In this document: positions 41,540 through 52,407 of the stretch, in pieces | How the letters are laid out: each line of letters starts with the position of its first letter | Position numbering within the stretch: the stretch's first letter is position 1 | NCBI GenBank assembly: GCA_028751875.1 | Contig: CM054165.1 | Coordinates: 29,547,516 to 29,611,515, forward strand | DNA: 64,000 nt | From: Rapana venosa | Lineage: Eukaryota > Mollusca > Gastropoda > Neogastropoda > Muricidae | Reading direction: 5' to 3' | The notes under the pieces: model-generated | Told to the model about the DNA's origin: nothing | The model's input: only the letters and a program-made list of their open reading frames with translations | Database searches by the model: none | Translations under genes and position numbers: made by a program

Positions 41540-42168
41540 TTTTTTTTATTCTTTTATATCGAGGATAATGGAATAGGTAAAAAAAGGTAAAGGGTAAAGG
41601 AGTCCCATAACCTATAAGGTCATAGGGGAGCGAGGCGTCAGAGACCTCACTTCTCTAGGGCCAGCATATTGAGGGCGGCGCCCATCTCCTCTCCCTCGCT
41701 GCTTTACCTTCCCTGACCCTAAAGAGGGCAGGTACCCATTTACAGCTGGGTGAACTGGGGGAACTGTACTGAAGCCAAGGCGCGCAAACGGTCACCCATC
41801 CAAGTGGTAACCACGCTCGACGCTGCTTAACTTGGCTGGGGGAAAGCGAGTGCTCTGACCACAGCACTTATATAATGCTTTTTTTACATCCAGTCCCCGC
41901 ATGTATGCAGTTTTGTAAATTCTGTCATTTGTTCCCACAGCACACAATGGCCTACTCTTCCGAAAAGCGAAACAGGATTTAACGTGTGCGCAAGAAGTTC
42001 TGCATGCGTTCGCACATGGGGTCTTGGTTTATAGTCTCATCCGAAGGACTTTTAGGGAGAGTGGAGTCTGCACTGATGTTAACTCCAGGGGAAAATATCC
42101 CCTTCAACGGGAATCGAACCCGGGTGGTCAGATTGCGAGCGCAATGTTTTAACCACTAGGCTATCCCG
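41540..42168 (-). mobile_element. SINE-1 split by a SINE-5S
   Basis: The alpha end (41540-41575, 'atatcgaggataatggaata') is separated from the rest (41862-42168) by the SINE-5S copy. The distal part has full body and head in reverse ('ggaatcgaacccgg', 'aaccactaggctatcccg'). Confidence 0.87.
41576..41861 (-). mobile_element. SINE-5S, nested in SINE-1
   Basis: Tail GGTAAAGGGTAAAGGAGTCC, body, 5S-like block. It ends at 'ctctgaccac', so the first part of the head is missing. It is younger than the SINE-1 it splits. Confidence 0.87.
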
Positions 42169-42319
42169 AGAGAGAGAGAGAGAGAGAGAACATAGGAATG
42201 AAGGAACGTACACAATTTTATTTTCAAAAGGTAACAGAATAAGTACAAAGATTTATAAATTTTAATGCAGCCCTTTAAAATGAATTAAAGTCACTTTAAT
42301 TTAAGCAAAACCTGCTGCT

Positions 42320-42465
42320 AGAAAGAGGGAGAGGAAGGGGGGAAGGGGGGGGGGGGGGAGGAAGGAGGTAGTGAGGGAGGGAGAGAGAGAGAGACAGAAA
42401 CAGAGATAGACAGAGAAAGAGCATGAGGGAGGGGAGGGGTGGGGGGGGGGGGGGGGGGGGGGAGA
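42320..42465. repeat. GA/G-rich tract with a 22-base G run
   Basis: G runs at about 42348-42358 and 42441-42462 with GAGA between. Confidence 0.9.
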
Positions 42466-42867
42466 CTAAGACAACTTCCATTCACTATTTGGTGAACATA
42501 CAATTTGAACAATTTTCTAGGACATTTTCACAACTTATCAGGACCTTTAAAAAGAGTTGAGCACTCTTTTAATTAAAACTTTTTTTTTTTAATAGATCTC
42601 CACTCTTTAAAGAGAACTGTAGGACATGTATGCGTTAAAAACCCAAAGCGTAGTTTTAAACTCAGCTGTTATGCTATAATATGAACCCTGGATATCATAA
42701 CACTAACAGACAGGGAGACAAGTACTGGAAATTCTGGCCCCAGTACAATGTCCTGTCTGTAGGCAAACACCACCACAAAGCAGGTAGGTCAGGTAAGGTT
42801 ACATTCAAGGTGCATGAATCATTCCTGTACAATAATCCCCCTGCATTTCACAGCATGCTACAGCACA
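42466..42867. other. unique sequence, nothing recognised
   Basis: Intronic or intergenic; no motif. Confidence 0.4.
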
Positions 42868-42924
42868 CAAAAAGCACATGAGTGCTTATTCCATTATCCT
42901 CGATATAAAAGAATAAATAAATAA
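42868..42924 (+). mobile_element. SINE-1 alpha tail fragment
   Basis: AAAAAGCACATGAGTGCTTA to ATAAAAGAATAAATAAATAA. Head and body absent. Confidence 0.78.
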
Positions 42925-43097
42925 CAACAACTTGAATAAGCGGCCATTCCATTACTCTGTGCTTGTTTTTGAGAACTTCTGAATCTTATAGTTATACTGA
43001 TATAGCTATAAGCACACTCATCCTTACATATTTCCTGTAGATACATGACTGAATTGAATTGAATTGTATTGTAGTTTGTACTCTATTGTATTGTGTT

Positions 43098-43264
43098 TTT
43101 TTGTTCCTTGGCTAGAGCTCCAGGTTGTACTGTGAATGCTCTTTCTCTTTTCATACCCATAATATTATTTATGAAATTCAACGTGTAATGAATGGCTTTT
43201 GTTGTGAGTATTTTTACATGCCCACACAAGTTGTAGTATTGTTAGATTTCATGTGCCCCTGGAG

Positions 43265-43312
<48 letters not shown>

Positions 43313-43550
43313 CCTGAAATAAATGTTTTATCTTGAACCAATGGTGAAATTTTTGCATTATATGCAACTGGTCCCTCTCCCCAGTGCATTTAGGTAGCTG
43401 CATTCCAACTTCAGGGATGGTGTGTAAACATGACACCTGTGAGCACGAGTTTTTTGTTTTTTTTAAAAACTCGTGAAAAGTTTATGAAACTTTGTCATCC
43501 GTTCCTTCTAGCACAAAATGGCTTTCTGGTAGAACCAGCAGCAGATGATC
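43098..43550 (-). mobile_element. SINE body and beta tail, interrupted
   Basis: Beta starts 'tgttccttggctagagctcc' at 43098 and breaks at about 43125. It resumes 'accaatggtgaaattttt' at 43337, then 'gtagctgcattccaacttca' and a body remnant 'tttgtcatccgttccttc'. About 210 bp of foreign sequence, including the G run, lies inside. Confidence 0.65.
43268..43311. repeat. G homopolymer, 44 bases
   Basis: Uninterrupted run, preceded by GGAGGGAGG. Confidence 0.95.
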
Positions 43551-43587
43551 AGATTGTAATTACCGCTTGCACACTGGTGTCGTGTTT

Positions 43588-43735
43588 AGACATCATCCCT
43601 GAAGTCGGAATACAGCTACCTTCATCCTTCATGATGGACAAAAAATGATTGCATTCTATAATATATATATATATATATATATGCAAAATCTCACCTTTGG
43701 TGAATCTCAGAATTCTAGACAAGGAACAACTACAC
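43588..43735 (+). mobile_element. beta tail with an internal (TA)n
   Basis: 'gaagtcggaatacagctacc', then (AT)n at 43660-43682, then 'aaaatctcacctttggtgaa' and 'agacaaggaacaac'. Confidence 0.65.
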
Positions 43736-43856
43736 CCCCCCCCCCCCCCCACCCCCCTCTCCCCTTCGCAATTGCCCCAAAACAAAACCAAGTTTATAGA
43801 CCGTCAATGAATAACACAGCTAAGCATCCTCACTCTATGATAGATCTCTCTAGAGC

Positions 43857-43974
43857 CCAAAGTCGGATGCGCTGGGCCTGACTTGTCAGGCGCTTAATGG
43901 CAGCGCAACGCATTTTTGCTCATATGGCAGACAACAATAATAAGTTGCTGTTCGAGAGCGTTCGATGAAGAAGA
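43857..43974 (+). mobile_element. HP retroposon, short form, 13-bp TSD
   Basis: Flanked by ATCTCTCTAGAGC at 43844-43856 and 43975-43987, an exact 13-bp duplication. 118 bp inside: hairpin GGGCCTGACTTGTCAGGC, second stem region 'agacaacaataataagttgctgtt', 3' end GATGAAGAAG. This is the best-defined copy. Confidence 0.9.
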
Positions 43975-43987
43975 ATCTCTCTAGAGC

Positions 43988-44933
43988 TCAGTTTTACCAG
44001 TGCTGCATGCATGCATGCCATGATCTATTCTATATGTCACACATAAATCAATAACTTATTCATGAGTGCCCTTAGCATGTGCTTGTCAATGTCATTGATA
44101 TATAATATGTATCTGTTATCTGTGTGTGTGTGTACATGTGAGTGAATGTGCATGTGTACGCACGCATGCATGCGTGTGAGTGAGTGAGTGAGTGAATGAG
44201 TGAGTGTGTGTGTTGTGTGTGTAGAAAATACACCAACTGGACAGTGCAATATAAACTGGAATGGAAAGCTGGGAGCGGGAGGAAAGGGGAGGCAGAGAAT
44301 GACAGTACTTTTATATTATAAGCATGTAACTGTTGTAAGCTGATTTTGTAGCTCTAGATACATACATGTACCATGTCTTTACCAACTAACACCATCTCTC
44401 AACAAAGCCACAGTGTATAAATGCATTGCTCCTGAGCACTGATACATGAACATGATCAACAAGCCACTGCTTCAGTAAGACAAGTTGACAGACAGACCTA
44501 TCAACCAGTAAAAGTCTCAGAATAAAATCCAATTCCACCCCTCCCTTTCACAAAGACCACACTATACTATAGTCGTATAGAACTAACAGCTGAAACCTTT
44601 TGCAGTTTTGGACTTAGGCTTAGCAGGAGCAGACAACTTTTTTTTTTAAGTCAGAAAGGTTTTATATAATCTATGTGCATGACAACTGACATGCACATAG
44701 TACGTACTATACATATCACAATGACTTAATTAATGTCGGGGTGTGTTTTCCCTCTGAGTATATAACTTTATTGGCTGCCATTGGGCAGTCACAAGCACAC
44801 TATGTGCGTGTGCAATGTGAAGTCATGCGTGCATACACGCGCACGCACACACCCACAATTGACAAAGATAGGTCAGGTGTTTCAATTTTACAATTTTAGT
44901 TTAACCTCAGCAAGGTAGATGATCATTTCATAC

Positions 44934-45009
<76 letters not shown>

Positions 45010-45591
45010 GACACACACACGCATGCAAGGTGATTGATACAGAGAGAAGGGTTGGACTTGGAGACACTGACACTAAAACTAATCTGTACCTATGAAATAC
45101 ATACATGATATATGTAACATAATGCTGCAAGAGAACATCCCATGCTCACTGTGTTCTTAAAAATGAATTATAATGCACAAGTACATGTATCAACAAGTCA
45201 GTCAGTTGTTGGTGAGATAAGGCAAGCAATTGATAGATGACAGGACTGTTTTACATTGACACAATCCACGGTGTACATTGTTTACAAAAATAGACACAAC
45301 CCCACAGTGATAAACACTGAACAATAATTTAAATCCACACAATACCGCCACCACCACCCTTACCACTACTCAAACTCATTGCGACATTCCCATCCACAAA
45401 CAAGTTAGGATGGTTGCACTGAAAGTGAACTATTTTAGTATTTAATAGCAATACAAGCACTTAACCCTTTCAATTCATGTTCACCGAGATGTTAGATTAA
45501 TAGAGTCTCTAGAAACAACTTTGAAGTAAATAATGTTAAATCTGATGAGAAGACTGACGATCTGTTATGTTCAATTCAGTTACTAATTTAC

Positions 45592-45659
<68 letters not shown>

Positions 45660-45660
45660 A

Positions 45661-45718
<58 letters not shown>

Positions 45719-45795
45719 CCATGACATGGGCATAATTTCACAATGATGATTATATTGATAAGCTCATTAAAAGTGCACGCACATAAACACACACA

Positions 45796-45839
<44 letters not shown>

Positions 45840-46132
45840 CACACAGTGACACACACACACAATCATAATCATTGTGGAAAATGATAAATAGTCTCAACTG
45901 ATTAGCACTACTTAGCAGACATATGACGAATAGTCACTTTCTTAGTTTCTACATTTTCTTTCCCTTCCCTATAGCCCAGTTAAGGGCCTACAGCCAAAAA
46001 TAAAGAAATTGTTTCCACAACCAACAAATCACACCAAGGAAAACAATCTCTCTCTATGAGTGTTTCTGAGTATCTTTCTGAGTCTCTTGGTCTCTCTCTC
46101 AGTCTCTGTCTGTCTGTCTGTCTCAGTGTCTG

Positions 46133-46186
<54 letters not shown>

Positions 46187-46560
46187 ACTAGACACACTCA
46201 CACACACACAGCACAACACACACACACAGACTAGACACACTCACACACACACAGCACAACACACACACAGAAACAATTTTCAACAAACCCCATATCCTCA
46301 AAGGTTGACAGTCCAAGTATGATTCAAATGTCAGTCACTGAGTCAGTATCAAAAATGCATGATTTCACAAATGCCAAAATGGTGCAGTCAAGATGATTTC
46401 CACTAAGACTGAAAGGCAGATAACTCAGCTGAGGCTTACTATATCAGCAATCTATTAAAAGTCATAACCCGCAAAAAAATATTTTAAAGCATCAAACACT
46501 GCGCGCACACAAACACCCAGATTCCCAGCTGAACTAAATTCTCGGTCAAGCGTGCAAATC
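43988..46560. other. no gene; long CA, CT and AT microsatellites
   Basis: (GAGT)n/(TG)n at 44110-44225, (CA)n at 44938-45005, a pure (CT)n at 45596-45656 followed by (AT)n at 45667-45718, (CA)n at 45785-45860, and (CT)n/(CA)n at 46130-46270. The rest is unique and AT-rich. Confidence 0.6.
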
Positions 46561-46692
46561 ACGCACTCATTTGGCACAATTAAAAAAACCCTTTCTGCTT
46601 TTGGAAGAGTAGGCCACGTATGCTGTGGAAAGGATGACAAAAATTTACAAAACCCATACACATGGGCTAGAGTAAAAGACACATGAGTGTGT
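46561..46692 (+). mobile_element. SINE-1 remnant
   Basis: 'tttctgcttttggaagagta', 'ggccacgtatgctgtgg', 'aggatgacaaaaatttacaa', then a decayed tail. Confidence 0.6.
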
Positions 46693-48232
46693 GTGATATA
46701 TTATATATATATAAAATTTTCCCATTTTTCTTTAAATAAAATCTGAAAAAAATTTAATAAAACACTCACACACTGTACTGGTGTCAAAAGTTACCCCCCA
46801 CCACATCACACACACATCAAAAAAAGTCTGCGCAAAATCCTGACACCTGCTTCAGCAATGCAGAAATAAAATTAATACAGTATACATGTTACTTATAAAA
46901 AATAAAGTAAATACACACTACTGAGAACTCTTTTTACAGCACTGCATCAACATATTTCATGCGCCTCCCCCCCCCCTTTTTTTTTTCTCAACTCTTCTAA
47001 AATCTACAACACACAACCTTAGCACATAATTTAATAACCGCAACTGATGATAAACAATGAAGAAATAAAACGCACTGGCACTACTGTATTCAACATCAGT
47101 TTAAGCTACACCATATTAATTTACATTTGTATACATTTCATACATAGTTCATCACACTTTCATTAAAAGCAAAAAAAGGTATTTCACAGCGGCAAAAAAA
47201 AAAAAAAGTGCGTGTTATTTTTTCTTACAGTTTACACACACATACACCCCCACACACACACAGCCACACACAAACACCCACACACACACACAAAAGCCCC
47301 CCATGATACGCATACCGATATCAGCTGTGCTCAACTTCAAACCGTTACAAAACAGTGTTATAACTTTAGTCGCTGCAAAAATTGAATATATTGAAAATTT
47401 GGGAGAAAAATTTTTTAATTTTAAAACCATTTACAATTTTTTAAAAATGTTACTTTTAAAAAAGGCACTCTGCCTTTAAAGCAATAACAAAAGTTTTTGC
47501 TAAAATTTCGTAAGATATCATAACATGTCGAAAACTTTTTGACATTTCATCACTTTACAGTTTATGCAAATATTTTTAATAAAATTTTTCTGTACTTAAA
47601 AACTTTGTACATTTTATCACTTACAGTTTTTAGCAAATATTATTTAAAAATAATTTTTTCCCAAATCAAATGTCTCCATCGCCGGGTTTTGGGATCATGA
47701 GCTCCACAAAAATGCCACCAGGTTCCCCACTCTCCTCTGCTAATTCTAGGTCTTTCCCGTAGCCCTCCCAGACACGATCTCAGTGATGTTACTTTTTGTT
47801 TGCAAAATTAATTTACTGTAGGATGTTGGGGACGGCCTTTTTTCCTTTGCCCTTTACCTTTAAGAAAATCATTTTATAATTACATAGCATTACAAGCATT
47901 ATAAGATTTTAAATTTTAAAAATCTGTATCTAAGACATTCACTTTTGGGGAAGGCTCTTTAACAGAACTGAATACTCTTTTTTCCCCCTTTTCTATTTGA
48001 TGGCACAGAGACACACAGAAACACACACCACACATCCCCCCTCTCCCTCTCTAAAGAAACCCTGAGGGCATCAAGCAAGGCAACAGAGGGGCCCTTTGTT
48101 TGTTGTTTACAAAAAATAGGGACAATGAAAATTTATAAAACACAGAATCACAAAAAATGATACTGATAACCCTGTTTGAGGAGTGCCCACAAGCATTGAA
48201 CATTTAACAGATCCTTCAATTTAGCTAAACGA
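46693..48232. other. very AT-rich unique sequence, nothing recognised
   Basis: No coding signal. 47400-47660 is made of long T and A stretches. Confidence 0.45.
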
Positions 48233-48261
48233 CCCCCCCCCCCCCCCCCCCCCCCCTTCCT

Positions 48262-48500
48262 ATTCCTCAGAGCTCTATAAGACCTATTTTGCCCACCGTT
48301 TTAGGTAACTGCTTTCCAACTTCAAGGATGACGTCTAAACATGAAACCAGTGAGCAGTTGAGATTTTAATAATATCTTTTTTGTCATCCCTTCTTACTGG
48401 TACAAATGGCATACACTTTAAAAAGACGAAAAGGCAGAAAGGGTTTTAACCTGTGCATAAGATGTCCTGTTCTGTGTGCATTTGCACGTGGGGCCTTATC
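48262..48500 (-). mobile_element. SINE body with beta tail, 5' truncated
   Basis: Reverse beta ('tcagagctct', 'ttgcccaccgttttaggtaa', 'ctgctttccaacttcaagga'), then body 'gtcatcccttcttactggta' and 'gcatttgcacgtggggcctt'. A 24-base C run (48233-48256) sits at its 3' end. Confidence 0.68.
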
Positions 48501-48519
48501 TACAGAACTTTCAGGAGTG

Positions 48520-51514
48520 GAGTCATTCGGCTTGACACTGACAGAGACTCACACGCAACGGGGAAGGCACATGGCGGAGGTTTGTGCTTCTACATCAATG
48601 AGGGTTGGTGTGGTGATGTTAAAATTAGAACTATGCTATCCGTGGAGGACATTGAACTGCTCTCTATTTCGCTCCGGCCTTTTTACTTACCACGGGAATT
48701 CCCGCAACTATTTTTTACTTTAGTTTACATCCACCCCAAAGCAAGAGTGGCTAGAGCAACTGAACATATATTAGATCACCTCCATGTGCTCGATTCTATA
48801 TCCCCTGATGCCCCTAAGTTTATCCTGGGTGATTTCAATAACTGTTCCCTTACTAAACTACTGAAGAACTATGAACAGTATGTGACCTGCCCTACACGAA
48901 GAAACAAGACCTTAGACTTGTGCTATGGACTGTAGCAGGCGCCTATAGATCGTTGCCTTTGCCTCCCCTGGGTCATCTGACCACAACTGCGTTCTTCTTG
49001 CACCCATGTCCCAAAGTCAGTGTTTCGGCGCCTTCAACCCATAGTCAAGACCACAAAAAAATGGACTGCTGATAGTATAGCTAGTCTGCAAGGCTGCTTT
49101 GATTGCACTGACTGGGATATGTTTTTATGATGTGTGTTCAGATCTGAATGAGCTCACTGATGTTATTTGTTTCTTATATTTCATTTTGTGTTAGTTGTGT
49201 CATTCCAACAAAGGGAGATAACCATTTACCCCAATAACAAGCCTTGGGTTACAAAGGATCTGAAACGTGTTTTAAACAAAAAGAAAGTAGTATTTTACAC
49301 AGGCACAGAACAACAAAAGAAGGAAGTAAATAAAGAAGTCAAAGCTGCTGTTGCAAGGGCCAGACGTATATATATAAAAATAAGATAGAAGACAAGTTTG
49401 CGGGGAACAATTTTCGTGCTGCATGGCAGGGTATCAAAAATATGTCTGCAGTAAATATGGTAGGTGTCCAACATAGGTCAAAGATCAGTTTGCAGAGAGT
49501 ATGTGATAACAACTTACCAGACCATCTAAACGCATTTTTTACTCGCTTTGAAAAGCATGATTTCTCAGATGAATTAAATGATCTGAAGCAATCCCTAGTT
49601 TCTGAGAATAGCGTCATTGTTGATGAAGAAATTATCTGTAAGCACTTAAAGGCAATAAATATTAACAAATCTCCCAGACCAGTGGTATATGTGGAAGAAC
49701 CCTAAAATTCTGCACTACTGAGCTTGCCAGTGTCCTTCAACACCTGTTCCAGGCCTCACTGGATACTTGTCAGATTCCAGTTATTTGGAAAACCTCCAAT
49801 GTAATACCTCTTCCAAAGAAACCCAATCCTTTCTCGGTCCTAACGATTTTAGACCTGTAGCTCTCACATCTCTGTGATGAAAACGCTGGAAAAAAGATCT
49901 AAAATCTCTCATTCTTTCTGCTACAGAGAAAGACCTTGACCCACTGCAATTTGCATACAGGTCTCGAAGGGGTGTCGAAGATGCCAAACTATTCATTTTG
50001 AACAAGTTGTATAGCCACTTGGAAACACCTGACTCTCATGCCAGAATATTGTTCGCTGACTTTAGTTCAGCTTTCAATACAATGCAGCCTCACGTTCGGG
50101 TTAACAAAATAATTTCAAAATTTGACGTAGACAATCAACTTGTTCGTTGGCTGATTGAATTTTTAACCAACAGACCACAGCGTGTTTTGGCCAACAAAAT
50201 ATCTTCTTCGGTTAGATTTACCTGGACTGGTTCTCCGCAGGGTTGCGTCCTTTTCACCACTTCTGTACATTCTATACACAGATGATTGCAGAAGCAACTA
50301 TGGAAATTCCTTTCTGGTAAAGTTCGCAGACGATAGTGCTCTGTTATCCCTCTTAAATCCGGATCAGTCTTAGACCCCGTCCAGCCCTCACTGAGTTCGT
50401 ACACTGGTGTGACGAGGCCTATCTGGAGCTAAATGTTTCTAAAACTAAAGACCTGCCTATCGACTTCAGAAGATCAGGGGATACTCCTAAGAATATTATT
50501 ATCCATAATCAAGAGGTTGAAAACGTTTTGAACTATAAGTATCTGGGAACTTTTTTGACCACAAGTTAAACTGGGACGTTAACACTGACGCTATTGTCAA
50601 AAAGGGACAACAACGTCTGTATTTTCTGAGGAAACTGAACTCATTTTTGTAGACAAAAAGATCCTTTCCTTGTTTTACAAGTCTTACATAGAGAGTGTTC
50701 TAAGTTTTGCTTTCATTTGTTGGTACAATAACCTTAGTGTTAAAAACAAGAATGGCCTGCAGAGAATTGTAAGAATCTGCTCAAAAAAAATTGAAAAGAA
50801 CAAAGAGATCTCATGTCGTTCTGCAATCAGCAGCTTGTACGCAAAGCCCCCTGCCATTTTGGCTGATCCTTCCCATGCTTTGTTTCCAGAATTTCAAATG
50901 TTTGCCTTCGAACGCCGTTTTCAGTGTCCCATCAGCAAAACTAACAGAAAAAGAAATTCTTTGTGCCAGTAAGCTTCGAATTCTGAATTCACAATATGTT
51001 GACTACCTAGTTTTTTACATTTCTCTGAATTAAACTGCCTGATTGTCATTGTTACGAGTGTAGTCAATACATAATTGTGTGTGTGTGTGTGTGGGTGGGT
51101 GCGTGGGTGTGTGAAATAAGTCTGTGTTCTAGTCAACTGTCTTAAAACATTGAATTCATATATTGGTGTATGGTGTGGGTGTGCGTGGGCGTGTTCGCAC
51201 ACACACGTACGTGCGTGTGTACGTGCTGCGTATATGCATGCGTAAAAAATAAGTTTTTATGTCTTCTAGTCAATGGGTTTAAAATTGTGTTCACAATTGA
51301 TGTGTGTGCGTGCGGGCATTTGCGTGTGTGTGCGCATGCGCGCGTGTGTGCGGTGTGTGTGTGTGTTCATGACATTTTATTTGAAAACCAATATGAAATA
51401 TAGCTTTTGTGTCTTTGATATATTTGATGTGTATCAATCTGCCTGTCAGTATTGTAATTGCCCTTCATGGGATGATTAAAGTGTTTTTGACTTGACTTGA
51501 CTTGACTTGACTAA
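48520..51514 (+). pseudogene. CR1/L2-type LINE, decayed, with (CTTGA)n tail
   Basis: Broken ORF2 in several frames. Endonuclease half at 48540-48935 (GGLCFYINEGWC, RPFYLPREFPQL, ILGDFNNCSL, CPTRRNKTLDLCYG). RT at about 50000-50370 (ILFADFSSAFNTM, GSPQGCVL, FADDSALLSLL) and thumb at 50670-50930 (FYKSYIESVLSFAFICWY, LQRIVRICSKKI). The 3' end 'cttcatgggatgattaaagt' is followed by CTTGACTTGACTTGACTTGA. The order and wording match the CR1/L2 group familiar from fish and molluscs. At least six frameshifts or stops; not functional. Confidence 0.9.
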
Positions 51515-51529
51515 ACTCCACAGGAAAAA

Positions 51530-51625
51530 TCCCCCTTGAACGAATTTCTCAGTGGTGGCTCAAACCCTGGTTCGATCAAGAGCCATCAAATCCTGAGTTC
51601 AATGCTCTGACCACTGGGCTATCCT
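51530..51625 (-). mobile_element. variant tRNA-like SINE head
   Basis: Minus sense: GCAGGATAGCCCAGTGGTCA and box B-like GGTTTGAGCC, as at 2000-2085. A C run lies at about 51630-51648 on its 5' side. Confidence 0.55.
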
Positions 51626-52011
51626 GCACCCCCCCCCCCCCCCCCCCTTCTCACTTTCAGAACAGATTTTCACTTTCCTGAAGTTTTCTTTACCAAAAAA
51701 CAAAAACAAAAAGGTGATGTAATCTGATACTGCTCATTTGACTTCTCCCATTTAACTTCTTGTGGAGTCATTGTGGCACTACACATGACACTGTAAGTGT
51801 AACTTTTGTTTTACAAGGCAACGTGTCTCGACTCTTGGGCAATGACCCCAATGTGTCTTGGGCAGGTTGTTGACCCTTACTTAAAAGCACTATCCAGACT
51901 GTAGTTTACTGTTTAGTGAAGGCTGATATATATAATTATCCATATACAATATAATATTCCACCTTCTCTGCTACTTTCAGATAATGACTACATGAGTCCA
52001 AGATGAACAAA

Positions 52012-52407
52012 GGTGGCAGGAACTTAAGATGTTCACCTGTCTAACAAGTACACCATGAAGTTCTGGGTTCAATTCCTAGCCTTGCCATTTCTTCCCACTT
52101 TGACAAAAAAATCAGAGTGAATGTCAGAGTCCTTCTGCTGAAACTATAATTAAACCAAGGCCCCATGTGCAAAATGCGCATAGAACATCTTGCGCACATG
52201 TTAAAAACCAGTTCTGCCTTTCAGAAAACATACCATTTTGTGTTGGTAGAAGCGGATGATAACGCATGCACACAGGTGTTTAGACAGTTGGAATGTGGCT
52301 ACCTAACTCAACTGGTGGGGGAATTTTTTTTTTTTAAAAGGGTGATATTCGCAAGTCTCACCAGTGGTGAACCTCAGAGCTCTAGCCAAAAGAACCTTTA
52401 AAAAAAT
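52012..52407 (+). mobile_element. SINE-2 with beta tail, full length
   Basis: Head AGGTGGCAGGAACTTAAGAT, box B TTCTGGGTTCAATTCCTAG, linker 'cttcccactttgac', body ('agaacatcttgcgcacatgt'), then beta ('ttggaatgtggctacctaac', 'caccagtggtgaacctcaga', 'gctctagcc'). Confidence 0.85.
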
